Below, piece after piece: positions 8,871-18,616 of a DNA stretch of 45,172 nt. Source of the DNA: Desulfuromonadaceae bacterium. Lineage in GTDB: Bacteria > Desulfobacterota > Desulfuromonadia > Desulfuromonadales > JAAYDE01. Each line of letters begins with the position of its first letter. Within the stretch, counting starts at the first letter, position 1. The position numbers and the translations under genes were made by a program. The notes under the pieces were generated by a model. It was not told where the DNA came from. It was given only the letters and a program-made list of their open reading frames with translations, and made no database searches. The DNA lies in contig JAAZDE010000110.1 in assembly GCA_012512925.1 (NCBI GenBank), positions 1 through 45,172 on the forward strand, read 5' to 3'.

Positions 8871-10250
8871 ATGGAGCGAGGATTTTTCCAGATAGTGAAA
8901 CAACACCGGCTGCTGACCGGGGGGGAGAGGGTTCTGGTCGCTGTCTCCGGTGGGCCCGATTCCGTCGCTCTTCTGAGTCTGCTGCGAACCCTCGCCATGC
9001 CTTACCGTTTGCGCCTATGGGCCGCCCATCTCGATCATGGAATTCGGGAGCAGTCGTCCATGGATGGGGAGTTCGTCCGTCAACTTTGCGCTTCCTGGGA
9101 AGTTCCCCTGAAGCTTGAGAGGATCGATGTGCCCGAAATCGCCGAAAAACAGGGCCGGGGAATTGAAGAAACCGCCCGCGATCTGCGGCGCTCCTTTCTG
9201 ATCAGAGTCGCAGAGGAGGCCGGATGCGAGGTCATTGCCCTCGGGCATCACCGGGATGACCAGGCCGAGACCATTCTTTATCGCATCCTGCGGGGAACCG
9301 GACCGACCGGCCTGGCGGCCATGCGCCTTCGGCGGGGACGATTTATTCGCCCCCTCCTGCCTTTTTCCCGCCGGCAGATTCTTGAATATCTTCAAAGAAA
9401 CGGTATCGTCTTCGTTGAGGATATGAGTAATCAGGATTGCCGTTTCTCCCGCAATCGCATCCGTCATCAACTTCTCCCCTTGCTGCGAGAATTCAATCCC
9501 GCAGTCGAAGAGCAACTCGGCCGGCTGGCGGAATTTTTCGCCGCGGACGAGGATTTCTGGCGAGCGGAAGAAGAGAGGCTGCTGCCGTCCGTCGCCGAGC
9601 CGGTCGAAGGGGGATGGTGCGTTGCCCTTGGGGATCTGCGGGAGTTCCCGGTGGCGGTGAGGAGAAGGCTGCTGCGCCGTGTTCTGGAAATGCTCCGGGA
9701 AACGCCGCTGGGCTTGTCCTGGCGCCAGTTCGAGGTTCTGGAGAAGGTTCTCTCCTCCGCCAACCCCCATGCGGAAGCCCTCCTTTCCGGTTGTTGGGCG
9801 GGGCGGGACTATGACCAATTGTGGCTGTTCAAAAAACGGCCTGATTTTCCGAAACCCTTTTCTCTGACAGTGCCGGGCCCCGGAGAGGTGGTTATCCCAG
9901 GGGTAGGTAAACTGGTGATTTTGGAGACGGAAAAACCGCAGGGAGAAGATCGCTGGAACGTGGAATTCGCTGCCGATGAGGTGGCTTTCCCCCTTACGAT
10001 TCGATCCTACAGGGCCGGTGATCGCTTTCTGCCGGCCGGCATGAAGGGAAGCAAAAAGGTCAAAGAGCTTTTCATCGATCTGAAACTCGCTTTTCACCAG
10101 CGGCATCGGGTACCATTGGTGCTGACCGATGCAATTCTCTGGGTGGCGGGGCTGAGGCGTAGCACCCTTTATTCTCCGGAAGCAAAAACGGCCAGAATTT
10201 TGCGTCTGACTTTCACCCCCGAACCGGCGTCGGCAAATCTTTCCTTGTGA
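8871..10250 (+). CDS. tilS: tRNA(Ile)-lysidine synthetase
   Basis: ATP-dependent enzyme that attaches lysine to C34 of tRNA-Ile(CAU), switching it from Met to Ile identity. From the ATG at 8871 the protein has 459 residues. The PP-loop motif SGGPDS is at residues 26-31, followed by HLDHGIR and GHHRDDQAETIL (the conserved catalytic segments of the N-type ATP pyrophosphatase). The middle and C-terminal TilS substrate-binding domains follow, ending in RAGDRFLPAGMKGSKKVKEL-like sequence. The gene is placed just after two CAT tRNAs and before ftsH, an arrangement seen in many bacteria. The ribosome site before the ATG is weak; a TTG at 8835 would start inside the preceding terminator and is rejected. 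Confidence 0.94.
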   Translation: MERGFFQIVKQHRLLTGGERVLVAVSGGPDSVALLSLLRTLAMPYRLRLWAAHLDHGIREQSSMDGEFVRQLCASWEVPLKLERIDVPEIAEKQGRGIEETARDLRRSFLIRVAEEAGCEVIALGHHRDDQAETILYRILRGTGPTGLAAMRLRRGRFIRPLLPFSRRQILEYLQRNGIVFVEDMSNQDCRFSRNRIRHQLLPLLREFNPAVEEQLGRLAEFFAADEDFWRAEEERLLPSVAEPVEGGWCVALGDLREFPVAVRRRLLRRVLEMLRETPLGLSWRQFEVLEKVLSSANPHAEALLSGCWAGRDYDQLWLFKKRPDFPKPFSLTVPGPGEVVIPGVGKLVILETEKPQGEDRWNVEFAADEVAFPLTIRSYRAGDRFLPAGMKGSKKVKELFIDLKLAFHQRHRVPLVLTDAILWVAGLRRSTLYSPEAKTARILRLTFTPEPASANLSL

Positions 10251-10357
10251 TAGTTTTTATAGTTGTGTTAAATTTTCAATCAATTTAGCAGGTTGTTAAA
10301 ACGTTGCGGCGCTTGCTGAGGCAGCCGGGGTAACCATTCTTTAATTATTTTTCGGGC

Positions 10358-10380
10358 ATCTCGGTCGAGATCGTTTTTTT
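10358..10380 (+). terminator. Short intrinsic terminator between tilS and ftsH
   Basis: A 6-bp ATCTCG/CGAGAT hairpin with a 2-base loop is followed by CG and seven T residues. The same 235-base gap (10251-10485) also holds a CCACGGTT-G-AACCGTGG inverted repeat at about 10434-10450. No clear sigma32 or CIRCE element was found upstream of ftsH. Confidence 0.6.
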
Positions 10381-10485
10381 CGTCCGTCGTACCTGATTTT
10401 TCCTTTGTTTACAGCGCATTCGGGACATCTTGCCACGGTTGAACCGTGGGGATTTTCCGCTGTTTCCCTTTTCCGAGGTGTAGAG

Positions 10486-12378
10486 GTGAATCAATTCTAT
10501 AAAAATCTGGCTCTGTGGCTGGTCATCTCCCTGGTCATGATTCTGCTTTTCAACATGATGACCCAAAAAAGTCCGGAGCAGCAGCAGATTTCCTATTCCA
10601 ACTTCCTGTCGGCGCTGGAAAACGGTCAGATTCAGGAAGTGACCATCCAGGGTTCCGACATCAAGGGGAAGCTCAAGGACAACACCCTGTTCAAAACCTT
10701 TGTTCCCGATGACCCCAATCTGGTCGCCGAACTGCGGGAGAGAGGGGTGCTGATCGATGTCAAGCCCGAGGAAGATCGCGGTTTCTGGATCACCATGCTG
10801 GCTTCCTGGGGACCTATTCTTCTGCTGATCGCCGTCTGGGTTTTCTTCATGCGCCAGATGCAGTCCGGGGGAGGAAAGGCGATGAGCTTCGGTAAAAGCC
10901 GGGCCAAGCTTCTCTCCGAAACCCAGGGCCAGATCACCTTCAAGGACGTGGCCGGAATCGACGAAGCCAAGGATGAATTGGAGGAAATCGTCTCCTTTCT
11001 CAAGGATCCTAAGAAGTTCTCCCGCCTCGGCGGCCGCATTCCCAAAGGAGTACTGCTGGTCGGTCCTCCCGGTACCGGAAAGACCCTTCTGGCGCGGGCC
11101 ATTGCCGGCGAAGCCGGAGTGCCCTTTTTCTCAATTTCCGGCTCCGATTTCGTGGAGATGTTCGTCGGTGTCGGCGCCAGCCGGGTGCGCGATCTTTTCG
11201 TCCAGGGGAAGAAAAATGCCCCCTGCATCATATTCATTGACGAGATCGACGCCGTGGGGCGCCACCGTGGCGCCGGACTGGGAGGCGGACATGACGAGCG
11301 GGAGCAGACCCTCAATCAGCTGCTGGTGGAGATGGACGGTTTTGAATCCAACGAAGGGGTTATTCTGATCGCCGCCACCAACCGTCCCGATGTTCTCGAC
11401 CCGGCGCTGCTGCGCCCTGGCCGCTTCGACCGTCAGGTGGTGGTGCCCCGCCCCGATGTCAAGGGGCGCAAGATGATCCTTAAAGTTCATTCCCGCAAAA
11501 TTCCTCTGGCTCCCGATGTCGACCTCGACATCGTGGCCAAAAGCACCCCCGGTTTTTCCGGCGCCGATCTTGCCAATCTGGTCAATGAGGCGGCGTTGCT
11601 GGCGGCCCGCGGCAACAAGAACCTGGTCGACAAGGATGATTTTGAACAAGCCAAGGATAAAGTGCTTATGGGTTCCGAGCGCCGCTCCCTGGTCATCACC
11701 GAGAAGGAGAAGCGCATCACCGCCGTTCATGAAGCGGGGCACGCTCTGGCGGCGCTGCTCATTCCGGGTACCGATCCGGTGCACAAGGTTTCCATAATCC
11801 CCCGTGGACGCGCCCTTGGGGTGACCATGTATCTTCCCCAGGAAGACAAGTACAATGAAAACCAGGAAGGGCTTGAGGCTCTGATCTGCACCCTGATGAG
11901 CGGCCGGGTGGCGGAGGAGGTGGTTCTGGGCAGTATTACCAGCGGTGCTTCCAATGATATCGAGAGGGCGACGGCCATCGCCCGCAAGATGGTCTGCGAA
12001 TGGGGAATGAGCGAAAAGCTCGGTCCCTTGGCCTTCGGCGAAAAGGAAGGGGAGATATTCCTCGGCCGGGATTTCGGCCACATGAAAAATTTCAGCGAGA
12101 ATACGGCAGTCATTATCGATACCGAAATCCGGGACATTGTGACCCGGAACTACAACCGCATCAAAAAAATTCTTGAAAAGAACAAGGACAAACTGGAATT
12201 GATCGCTCAGGCTCTCCTGGAGCGGGAGACCGTCGATGGCGATGAAATCCGTCGTCTTGTTTTCGGCGGAGATGAGGCCGGAGCAGAGGGCGTTAAAGCG
12301 ACGGAGGGAGATTCTTCGGCCGGAACAGGGGTCGTTGAGGCGGTGGACATACATCCCTCGGCCGGTGGAGAGGAATGA
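10486..12378 (+). CDS. ftsH: ATP-dependent zinc metalloprotease FtsH
   Basis: Membrane-bound AAA+ protease that degrades misfolded membrane proteins and short-lived regulators. The GTG at 10486 with a CGAGGTG ribosome site gives 630 residues. Two transmembrane helices (about 8-25 and 103-121) flank a small periplasmic domain. Walker A GPPGTGKT is at 193-200, Walker [12 protein letters not shown] near 248-258, and the zinc site HEAGH at 415-419 with the third acidic ligand in [11 protein letters not shown]. Its stop overlaps the folP start as ATGA, so it leads a long packed operon. The product acts at the inner membrane as a hexamer, possibly with HflKC (not seen here). Confidence 0.97.
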   Translation: MNQFYKNLALWLVISLVMILLFNMMTQKSPEQQQISYSNFLSALENGQIQEVTIQGSDIKGKLKDNTLFKTFVPDDPNLVAELRERGVLIDVKPEEDRGFWITMLASWGPILLLIAVWVFFMRQMQSGGGKAMSFGKSRAKLLSETQGQITFKDVAGIDEAKDELEEIVSFLKDPKKFSRLGGRIPKGVLLVGPPGTGKTLLARAIAGEAGVPFFSISGSDFVEMFVGVGASRVRDLFVQGKKNAPCIIFIDEIDAVGRHRGAGLGGGHDEREQTLNQLLVEMDGFESNEGVILIAATNRPDVLDPALLRPGRFDRQVVVPRPDVKGRKMILKVHSRKIPLAPDVDLDIVAKSTPGFSGADLANLVNEAALLAARGNKNLVDKDDFEQAKDKVLMGSERRSLVITEKEKRITAVHEAGHALAALLIPGTDPVHKVSIIPRGRALGVTMYLPQEDKYNENQEGLEALICTLMSGRVAEEVVLGSITSGASNDIERATAIARKMVCEWGMSEKLGPLAFGEKEGEIFLGRDFGHMKNFSENTAVIIDTEIRDIVTRNYNRIKKILEKNKDKLELIAQALLERETVDGDEIRRLVFGGDEAGAEGVKATEGDSSAGTGVVEAVDIHPSAGGEE

Positions 12379-13307
12379 ACCCTGCCGAGGCGGAAAGAGG
12401 CTCTGTGCCCTCCGCTCCGGAGGCTGAAGCCTTTTCTGTTTGTCTGGAGGGAAACCGGTGCTCTCTCGATCTTTCCCGCCCCTGCATCATGGGTATTCTC
12501 AATGTTACCCCAGATTCCTTTTTTGACGGCGGGCGCTTTTCACGAATCGAGGATGCCGTGGCCCAGGGGCGGCGTTTGGCTGCCGAGGGGGCGGACATCA
12601 TCGATGTCGGCGGTGAGAGCACGCGGCCCGGGGCTTCCGCGGTGTCGGCAGCCGAGGAGATGGAGCGGGTCGTTCCGGTTGTGGAGAGATTGCGTCGGGA
12701 AGTGGCGGTTCCCCTGTCCGTAGACACCTGGAAAAGTGCCGTGGCCGGTGCGGCTATCTCAGCCGGCGCCGCCTTCGTCAATGACATCAGCGGACTTCAA
12801 TTCGATCCCGAGATGGCCCGGGTGGTGGCGAAAGGGGGAGCCGGTCTCTTTATCATGCATACCCGAGGTGCCCCTCCGGAAATGCAGAACGACACCCTTT
12901 ACCGGGATCTGGTCGCCGAGGTGATCGCCTTTTTATCCGCTCAGGCGGATAAGGCCGTGGCCTCCGGGATACCGCGCCGCCGTTTGGCCATCGATCCCGG
13001 CATCGGCTTCGCCAAGGATCTTTCCGGCAACCTGGAATTGCTGGGGCGGTTGGGAGAGCTTCAGGCGTTGCGTCTCCCGGTATTGCTGGGGACCTCCCGC
13101 AAAAGTTTTATCGGCTCTCTTCTCGGACGGTCTAATCCCAAGGATCGCCTTTACGGCACCTTGGCTACCATTGCCCTGGGGGTCGCGGCGGGGGCCAAAA
13201 TCTTTCGAGTCCATGATGTCGGACCGGCCAAGGATGCCGCCCTGACTGCATGGGCTGTTTGCAGCCGCCGCGCCGGAGGAGGGGCGGCGCCGAGCCGGAG
13301 AGCATGA
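12375..13307 (+). CDS. folP: Dihydropteroate synthase
   Basis: Condenses 6-hydroxymethyl-7,8-dihydropterin pyrophosphate with p-aminobenzoate to give dihydropteroate; the target of sulfonamides. It has 310 residues, longer than the usual 270-285 because of an N-terminal tail of about 25 residues and a C-terminal basic tail. Family motifs are [14 protein letters not shown] (about 40-53), [11 protein letters not shown], and [11 protein letters not shown]. The start overlaps the ftsH stop (ATGA), and its own stop overlaps the cdaA start in the same way. ftsH-folP pairing is common in proteobacteria, where glmM usually follows; here cdaA and cdaR are placed between them. Confidence 0.95.
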   Translation: MNPAEAERGSVPSAPEAEAFSVCLEGNRCSLDLSRPCIMGILNVTPDSFFDGGRFSRIEDAVAQGRRLAAEGADIIDVGGESTRPGASAVSAAEEMERVVPVVERLRREVAVPLSVDTWKSAVAGAAISAGAAFVNDISGLQFDPEMARVVAKGGAGLFIMHTRGAPPEMQNDTLYRDLVAEVIAFLSAQADKAVASGIPRRRLAIDPGIGFAKDLSGNLELLGRLGELQALRLPVLLGTSRKSFIGSLLGRSNPKDRLYGTLATIALGVAAGAKIFRVHDVGPAKDAALTAWAVCSRRAGGGAAPSRRA

Positions 13308-14071
13308 GCGAGATCTGGGAACTGTTCATGAATTTTCGATGGCTTGATGTGGTCGACATCCTGCTGGTCGCCTTCATCATCTATCGGATCATTCTTCTCA
13401 TCCAGGGGACGAGGGCCGTTCAGATGCTGTTCGGCCTGGCCATTATCTTCCTTGTCTATCTCGGTTCCAAGGTCGGCAGCCTGTTCACTCTGCAGTGGAT
13501 GTTGGACGGCTTTCTTTCCTCCCTGGTGCTGGTCATTGTCGTTCTCTTCCAGAACGATATACGCCGCGCCCTGATCCATGTCGGCAAGAATCCCTTTTTC
13601 ACCGACGCCTCCTATCCCCAAGAGACAGAAATCATCGAGGAACTGGTCAAGGGATGCGTGACCCTGGCCAGCAAAAAGATTGGCGCGCTCATCGTCATCG
13701 AACGGGAAACGGGGCTTCGCGATATGCTCGAGATCGGCGTCGAGATCGACGCCAAGGTGGCAGGGGATCTGATCACCTCCATCTTTCTCCCCTATTCCCC
13801 CATCCACGACGGGGCCGTGGTGATTCAGCACGGCCGTCTGAAACGTGCCGGCTGTTTTCTGCCCCTTTCCCAGAATCCCGATATCAGCAAGAGTCTCGGC
13901 ACCCGCCATCGGGCCGCCATCGGCTTGACCGAACTGGTCGACGCCGTGGTGGTCGTGGTCTCCGAGGAAACCGGAAAGATTTCGGTGGTGGTGGGCGGGA
14001 AAATCACTCGCGACCTTGATTCCTCCACCCTGCGGCGCTTGCTCAAACGTCTTCTGGAACAGAAAAAATGA
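13304..14071 (+). CDS. cdaA: Diadenylate cyclase CdaA (DisA_N domain)
   Basis: Membrane-bound enzyme that makes cyclic di-AMP from two ATP. The ATG at 13304 overlaps the folP stop and has a CCGGAG ribosome site; it gives 255 residues. There are three N-terminal hydrophobic helices (about 14-34, 40-56 and 60-83) and a cytoplasmic diadenylate cyclase domain with both catalytic signatures, DGA at 169-171 (SPIHDGAVVI) and RHR at 201-203 (LGTRHRAAIG). This matches the CdaA/YbbP class that pairs with CdaR and GlmM. The gene order folP-cdaA-cdaR-glmM strongly supports the assignment. c-di-AMP typically controls potassium and osmolyte balance and wall metabolism. Confidence 0.95.
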   Translation: MSEIWELFMNFRWLDVVDILLVAFIIYRIILLIQGTRAVQMLFGLAIIFLVYLGSKVGSLFTLQWMLDGFLSSLVLVIVVLFQNDIRRALIHVGKNPFFTDASYPQETEIIEELVKGCVTLASKKIGALIVIERETGLRDMLEIGVEIDAKVAGDLITSIFLPYSPIHDGAVVIQHGRLKRAGCFLPLSQNPDISKSLGTRHRAAIGLTELVDAVVVVVSEETGKISVVVGGKITRDLDSSTLRRLLKRLLEQKK

Positions 14072-14129
14072 TGGTGAAGCAGGGCTCTCCCGGCACAATT
14101 TCACCGGATCAAGGGAAAATGAAGAACCG

Positions 14130-14840
14130 ATGATCAAGGCAATTACCCAAAACTGGTCGGTCAAGCTGCTCTCTCTGTTCCTCGCATTGATCCTGTGGTT
14201 TTTTGTCACGGGGGAACAGACCTCCGAAATCGGTTTTTCCGTCCCCCTGGAACTCAAGAACATCCCCAAAGGGTTGATGGTCGTCAATGACGTTCCCAGT
14301 GTGGTCGATGTCCGCGTCAGCGGTCCCCGGACCATACTCTCCAATCTGCGCCCCAGCGATTTCAGCCTGACGGTCGATCTCAAGGGAGCCCATGCCGGGG
14401 TGACCAGCTTCGGACGTCTGGAAAACCGCATTCAGGTTCCCAGTGCTCTGAAGATTTCGCGGCTTTCTCCGTCGATTCTTGATGTTCGCCTGGAGGTGAT
14501 TGCTGAAGCGACGGTTCCGGTGCGGGTGCCGATGAACGGTACCCCCCCCAAGGGATACCGGCTGTCCGGGGTTGAGGTCAACCCCAACATGGTGACCATC
14601 CAGGGTGCCCGAAATGAAATCAAAACTGTCCGCGAGGTCGTCACCGAACCGATCAACCTCGATGGTGTCATGGAAAGTTTTTCGGTCCGGGCGCAGATCA
14701 ATCTCGTCGGCAATCATACCTCGCTGAAGGATGTCCGGGATGTGGCGGTGCGGGTTGCCCTGGAGAAGCTGCCTGAACCGGAGCCCGTAGAACCTGAAAA
14801 ATCTGAAAAATCTGAAAAATCGATCGGATCTCAAAGATAG
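14130..14840 (+). CDS. cdaR: YbbR-domain regulator of diadenylate cyclase (CdaR)
   Basis: A 236-residue protein with one N-terminal transmembrane anchor (about residues 10-27, [14 protein letters not shown]) and two extracytoplasmic YbbR repeats (about 32-125 and 126-225). In Firmicutes CdaR contacts CdaA through the membrane and tunes its activity; that is the inferred role here. The ATG at 14130 follows a weak GAAGAA; a longer in-frame start (from 14016) would run through cdaA and lacks support. The C-terminus is charged and made of a three-codon repeat ([10 protein letters not shown]), encoded by a near-perfect 9-base tandem repeat. glmM starts 19 bases after the stop. Confidence 0.88.
   Translation: MIKAITQNWSVKLLSLFLALILWFFVTGEQTSEIGFSVPLELKNIPKGLMVVNDVPSVVDVRVSGPRTILSNLRPSDFSLTVDLKGAHAGVTSFGRLENRIQVPSALKISRLSPSILDVRLEVIAEATVPVRVPMNGTPPKGYRLSGVEVNPNMVTIQGARNEIKTVREVVTEPINLDGVMESFSVRAQINLVGNHTSLKDVRDVAVRVALEKLPEPEPVEPEKSEKSEKSIGSQR
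14793..14819 (+). repeat. 9-base tandem repeat in the 3' end of cdaR
   Basis: Three adjacent 9-base units, CCTGAAAAA then TCTGAAAAA twice, encode Pro/Ser-Glu-Lys. Each unit is three codons, so a gain or loss of units would keep the frame. Confidence 0.9.
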
Positions 14841-14859
14841 AAAGTGGAAGGAATCGTTC

Positions 14860-16212
14860 ATGGAGAAACAGTTGTTCGGCACCGACGGTGTGCGCGGCGT
14901 GGCCAATGTCGGACCGTTGGCGGTGGAAAATGTTCTCAAGCTGGGACGGGCCGCCGCCCATGTATTCAAAGAAGGGAACAAGCGGACGCGTATCGTCATC
15001 GGCAAGGATACCCGCATTTCCGGCTATATGATCGAAAACGCCCTGGCGGCGGGAATATGTTCCATGGGCTGTGATGTGCTCCTGGTGGGGCCGTTGCCGA
15101 CGCCGGGGATTGCCTTTATTACTTCATCCATGCGGGCCGATGCCGGCGTGGTGATCTCCGCTTCTCACAACCCCTTTGAGGACAACGGCATCAAGTTTTT
15201 CTGCTCACAGGGTTTCAAACTTCCCGACGAAGTGGAGAGGAAGATCGAGGAACTGGTTTTTTCCTCCAAGATCGACAACCTCCGCTCCACGGGGGGGGAA
15301 GTGGGCAAGGCGGCCCGTATCGATGACGCCCGCGGACGCTACATTGTTTTCATCAAACACTCCTTTCCCAACGATCTCACCCTCAAAGGGTTGAAAATTG
15401 TTGTCGATTGCGCTCACGGCGCGGCTTACAAGGTGGCTCCCGAAGTGCTGTCGGAACTGGGGGCCGAGGTGGTCACCGTCGGCGCCAACCCTAACGGGAC
15501 CAACATCAACGACGGCGTCGGTTCCCTTCATCCCGAGGTGGTCGCCGCCGCGGTGGTGGAGCATCAGGCCGATCTTGGCCTGGCTCTGGACGGGGATGCC
15601 GACCGAGTGATCTTCGTTGATGAATTCGGCGAGGTGGTGGACGGGGACAAGATCATGGCCATCTGCGGCCGACGGATGCTGACGGAAAAAAGGCTCGCCA
15701 GGGAAACCCTGGTGGCCACGGTGATGAGCAACATGGGTCTGGAAGTTTCTCTGCGCCAGATGGGAGGGAAGGTGGTGCGCACCTCCGTGGGGGACCGCTA
15801 CGTGGTGGAGGAGATGCGCCGGGGCGGTTACAATTTTGGCGGCGAGCAGTCGGGGCACATGATTTTTCTCGACCACAACACCACCGGTGACGGCATGATT
15901 TCCGCCCTCCAGCTTTTGGCCATCGTGCAGCGGGAGCAGAAATCCCTTGCCGAACTGGCCAAGGTGATGGTTCCCCTCCCCCAGGTGCTGGTCAATGTGC
16001 GGGTCAGGGAAAAACGGGAAGTCGCCGCCGTCGCCGAAATCAGCCGGGCCGTGAGGATGGCGGAAGAAAAACTGGGAGCGGACGGGAGGATTCTGGTTCG
16101 CTATTCGGGGACCGAGCCGGTGCTGCGGGTAATGCTTGAGGGGGATAATAAACAGGAAATCACCACCATGGCCGATGAAATCGCCGAGGTGATCCGGAGG
16201 ACGCTGGGTTGA
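14860..16212 (+). CDS. glmM: Phosphoglucosamine mutase
   Basis: Interconverts glucosamine 6-phosphate and glucosamine 1-phosphate on the way to UDP-GlcNAc for peptidoglycan and LPS. It has 450 residues, normal length. The active serine lies in [14 protein letters not shown] (about residue 102), the metal-binding loop is [13 protein letters not shown], and the phosphate-binding loop [12 protein letters not shown] is near the C-terminus. A GGAAGGA ribosome site precedes the ATG. In organisms with CdaA, GlmM can bind and inhibit the cyclase; the adjacency here suggests the same link between wall precursor supply and c-di-AMP. acpS starts 4 bases downstream. Confidence 0.97.
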   Translation: MEKQLFGTDGVRGVANVGPLAVENVLKLGRAAAHVFKEGNKRTRIVIGKDTRISGYMIENALAAGICSMGCDVLLVGPLPTPGIAFITSSMRADAGVVISASHNPFEDNGIKFFCSQGFKLPDEVERKIEELVFSSKIDNLRSTGGEVGKAARIDDARGRYIVFIKHSFPNDLTLKGLKIVVDCAHGAAYKVAPEVLSELGAEVVTVGANPNGTNINDGVGSLHPEVVAAAVVEHQADLGLALDGDADRVIFVDEFGEVVDGDKIMAICGRRMLTEKRLARETLVATVMSNMGLEVSLRQMGGKVVRTSVGDRYVVEEMRRGGYNFGGEQSGHMIFLDHNTTGDGMISALQLLAIVQREQKSLAELAKVMVPLPQVLVNVRVREKREVAAVAEISRAVRMAEEKLGADGRILVRYSGTEPVLRVMLEGDNKQEITTMADEIAEVIRRTLG

Positions 16213-16216
16213 GGAT

Positions 16217-16603
16217 ATGGCTATCGCCGGGATAGGAACCGATATGGTCAGAGTGGCTCGCTTCCGCCGTTTCCTGGAGGAGGGCAAGACGGCTCTGCTG
16301 GAGCGGCTTTTCACCTCCGCAGAGAGAGAATACGCTTTTTCCAAACGGGACCCGGCCCCTCATCTGGCGGCCCGTTTCGCCGCCAAGGAGAGCTTCTCCA
16401 AAGCCTTGGGAACCGGGTTTAGGGATGGCCTTTCCTGGAAGGAGATCGAGGTGGTTCACGATCCCCTCGGGAAACCGGAACTGGTCTTGACCGGGCGGGC
16501 CGCCGAGATCCTCGGCGAGCGGGGTTTCTCGTCCCTCCAACTGTCCTTGAGTCACGACGGTGAGTACGCCACGGCCGTGGTGGTGGCGGAGAAGGAACGA
16601 TGA
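16217..16603 (+). CDS. acpS: Holo-[acyl-carrier-protein] synthase
   Basis: Transfers 4'-phosphopantetheine from CoA to acyl carrier protein. The 128-residue protein shows the AcpS signature: IAGIGTDMVRVARF near the start (metal-binding Asp) and RFAAKESFSKALGTG (conserved Glu, Lys) at about residues 53-67. The C-terminal strand SLSHDGEYATAVVV is typical. It follows glmM by 4 bases, and its stop overlaps the nnrD start (ATGA). In several Geobacter genomes I recall pdxJ between glmM and acpS; no such gene is present here. Confidence 0.95.
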   Translation: MAIAGIGTDMVRVARFRRFLEEGKTALLERLFTSAEREYAFSKRDPAPHLAARFAAKESFSKALGTGFRDGLSWKEIEVVHDPLGKPELVLTGRAAEILGERGFSSLQLSLSHDGEYATAVVVAEKER

Positions 16604-18165
16604 AACTGGTTACCGCCGAAGAGATCCGTCTTCTGGATCGTCACGCCATGGACGACTACGGAGTCCCCGGCGTGGTGCTGATGGAAAATGCCGGACGGGG
16701 AGCGGCCCTGTACTTTCATGATTTTTTCCGCTCTCTCCATCCTGGTCCATTGCTGGTGGTCTGTGGCAAGGGGAACAACGGCGGGGATGGCTACGTCATC
16801 GCCCGCCACATGGAGAATCTCGGCTGGAAGATACGGGTCCTGGTGCTGGCGGAGCGGAAAGCCGTTTCCGGGGATGCCCGCGTCAACCTGGAAATTCTTC
16901 TTCGCAGCGGGATGGAAGTGGACTTTGCCGTCGATGCGGCTTCCCTGGCCCCCACTCTTGAAAAAATGGCCGGGATGCGGCTGATTATCGACGCCATTTT
17001 CGGCAGCGGCCTTGGTGCCGAAGTCCGCGGCCATTTCGCTGCGGCGATCGATTGGATCAATGCCTCGGGGGCCGCCGTGGGCGCCGTCGACATCGCCTCC
17101 GGGGTGGATGCCGGCAAGGGGCTGATTCTCGGCTGCGCCGTGAAAGCGGCCTGCACCTCCACCTTCGCTTTTCCCAAGGTGGGGCAGATGATCCAGCCGG
17201 GGGCTTCCCATGGCGGCAAGATCAAGACGATCGACATCGGTATGCCGCGAGCTCTGCTGGCCAAGGTTTCCGACCGCCAACTGTTCATCGATGCCGAAGC
17301 GGCGGCGGGGTTTCTACCCGAGCGTCCGCTGACCGGGCATAAGGGGACCTTCGGACATCTCCTTGTCGTGGCCGGTGCTGTCGGCAAGAGCGGTGCCGCC
17401 GTGTTGGCCGCAGAAGGAGGCCTGCGTTCCGGTGCGGGGCTGGTCACGGCCGCCTGTCCGGCCGCCGTACATGGCATTCTCGAGGCGAAGCTGACCGAAG
17501 CGATGACCGCTCCCCTTCCTGATCTGCAAGGGGAGTTGAGCCTGCAGGCCTATGAGAAGGTGGTTTCGCTGGCAGAGGGGAAAAAGGCGCTGGCAATGGG
17601 GCCGGGGCTCGGCGCCGCCGAAGAGACCTGTGCCTTGGTGCGGCGTCTGGTGCGTCATTGCGATATCCCCCTGGTTCTTGATGCCGATGCTCTCAATGCG
17701 CTGGCCGGACATCCCGAGACGCTTGGCGAAAGGAAGTCAACCCATGTGATTTTGACTCCCCATCCAGGAGAAATGGCGCGGCTTGTCGGGAAGACTGTCG
17801 CCGATATCGAGGCCGATCGGATCGGCGCCGCCCGTGATTTTGCCCTGCGCTTCGGCGTGGTGCTGGTGCTCAAGGGGGCGGCTACCGTCACCGCCCTTCC
17901 CGACGGCAGGGTGCGCATCAATGGCAGTGGCAATCCGGGAATGGCCTCCGGCGGCATGGGAGATGTTCTCACCGGCGTCATTGGCGGACTTGTGGCGCAG
18001 GGCCTGGACGCGGCCGCGGCGGCGGTCCTGGGGGTCTATCTCCATGGCGCCGCGGCGGATCGTCTCGCCGCCGAAAAAGGAGTGGCCGGCCTTCGTGCCG
18101 GTGAAGTGGCCGCCGAAGTACCTGCTGTCATGCATGACTTGAGAAAGGGAAGAGGATATCGATGA
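16600..18165 (+). CDS. nnrD: Bifunctional NAD(P)HX epimerase / ADP-dependent NAD(P)HX dehydratase
   Basis: Repairs hydrated NADH and NADPH. It has 521 residues in two domains. The N-terminal YjeF_N epimerase (about 1-215) contains VLMENAGRGAA, GKGNNGGDGYV and DAIFGSGLGAEV. The C-terminal ribokinase-like dehydratase (about 225-510) contains GHKGTFGHLLVVAGA, LTPHPGEMARL and the nucleotide-binding NPGMASGGMGDVLTGVI. Both halves appear complete. The start overlaps the acpS stop, and its own stop overlaps the following CBS gene. Fused epimerase-dehydratase is the common bacterial form. Confidence 0.95.
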   Translation: MKLVTAEEIRLLDRHAMDDYGVPGVVLMENAGRGAALYFHDFFRSLHPGPLLVVCGKGNNGGDGYVIARHMENLGWKIRVLVLAERKAVSGDARVNLEILLRSGMEVDFAVDAASLAPTLEKMAGMRLIIDAIFGSGLGAEVRGHFAAAIDWINASGAAVGAVDIASGVDAGKGLILGCAVKAACTSTFAFPKVGQMIQPGASHGGKIKTIDIGMPRALLAKVSDRQLFIDAEAAAGFLPERPLTGHKGTFGHLLVVAGAVGKSGAAVLAAEGGLRSGAGLVTAACPAAVHGILEAKLTEAMTAPLPDLQGELSLQAYEKVVSLAEGKKALAMGPGLGAAEETCALVRRLVRHCDIPLVLDADALNALAGHPETLGERKSTHVILTPHPGEMARLVGKTVADIEADRIGAARDFALRFGVVLVLKGAATVTALPDGRVRINGSGNPGMASGGMGDVLTGVIGGLVAQGLDAAAAAVLGVYLHGAAADRLAAEKGVAGLRAGEVAAEVPAVMHDLRKGRGYR

Positions 18166-18614
18166 TCAGAGCCCAGGATGTTATGACCCGCGAGGTTGTT
18201 TCGGTATCGGCGGATACCGCCATTGAGGATCTGGCCCGGTTGCTGGTGGAGAAAAAGGTCAGTGCGGTGCCGGTTGTGGAGGCTGACGGCAGACTGGTGG
18301 GGATTATCTCCGAAGGGGATCTGTTGCAGCGAGACAAGCCGCTCCACATTCCCACGGTGATTTCCATCTTCGACTGGGTTCTCTATCTGGAAACCAGCAA
18401 AAAGTTCGAGATGGAAGTGAAGAAGATCACCGCTCGCAAGGTCAGCGAGCTTTGTACCCGCAACGTGGTGACCTGCTCCCCCGAAACCCCGCTGACGGAG
18501 GTCGCCCAGCTCATGGTGAACCGCCATGTGCATCTGATCCCGGTGGTGGATGAGGGGAAAAGGGTGGTCGGCGTGGTGACTCGTCTCGATGTCGTCCGTT
18601 CTCTGGAACTCTAG
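18162..18614 (+). CDS. CBS-domain pair protein
   Basis: A 150-residue soluble protein made of two CBS domains: residues 1-60 (AQDVMTREVVSVSADTAIED, VGIISEGDLL) and 85-150 (VSELCTRNVVTCSPETPLTE, VVGVVTRLDVVRSL), joined by a helical segment. CBS pairs bind adenine nucleotides such as AMP, ATP, S-adenosylmethionine or, in some proteins, c-di-AMP. No effector domain is attached, so it probably acts on a partner protein. The start overlaps the nnrD stop and tsaE begins 2 bases after it, so it belongs to the cdaA operon. A nucleotide-sensing role within this operon is an inference. Confidence 0.85.
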   Translation: MIRAQDVMTREVVSVSADTAIEDLARLLVEKKVSAVPVVEADGRLVGIISEGDLLQRDKPLHIPTVISIFDWVLYLETSKKFEMEVKKITARKVSELCTRNVVTCSPETPLTEVAQLMVNRHVHLIPVVDEGKRVVGVVTRLDVVRSLEL

Positions 18615-18616
18615 GG

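Noticed and set aside
10251-10485. Heat-shock element (sigma32 promoter or CIRCE) ahead of ftsH
   Set aside because: GTTGAACCGTGGGG looks suggestive, but spacing and the CCCCAT box do not fit; no TTAGCACTC repeat is present.
15205-16344. 379-codon minus-strand frame opposite glmM
   Set aside because: Rich in His and with no domain; glmM is complete on the other strand.
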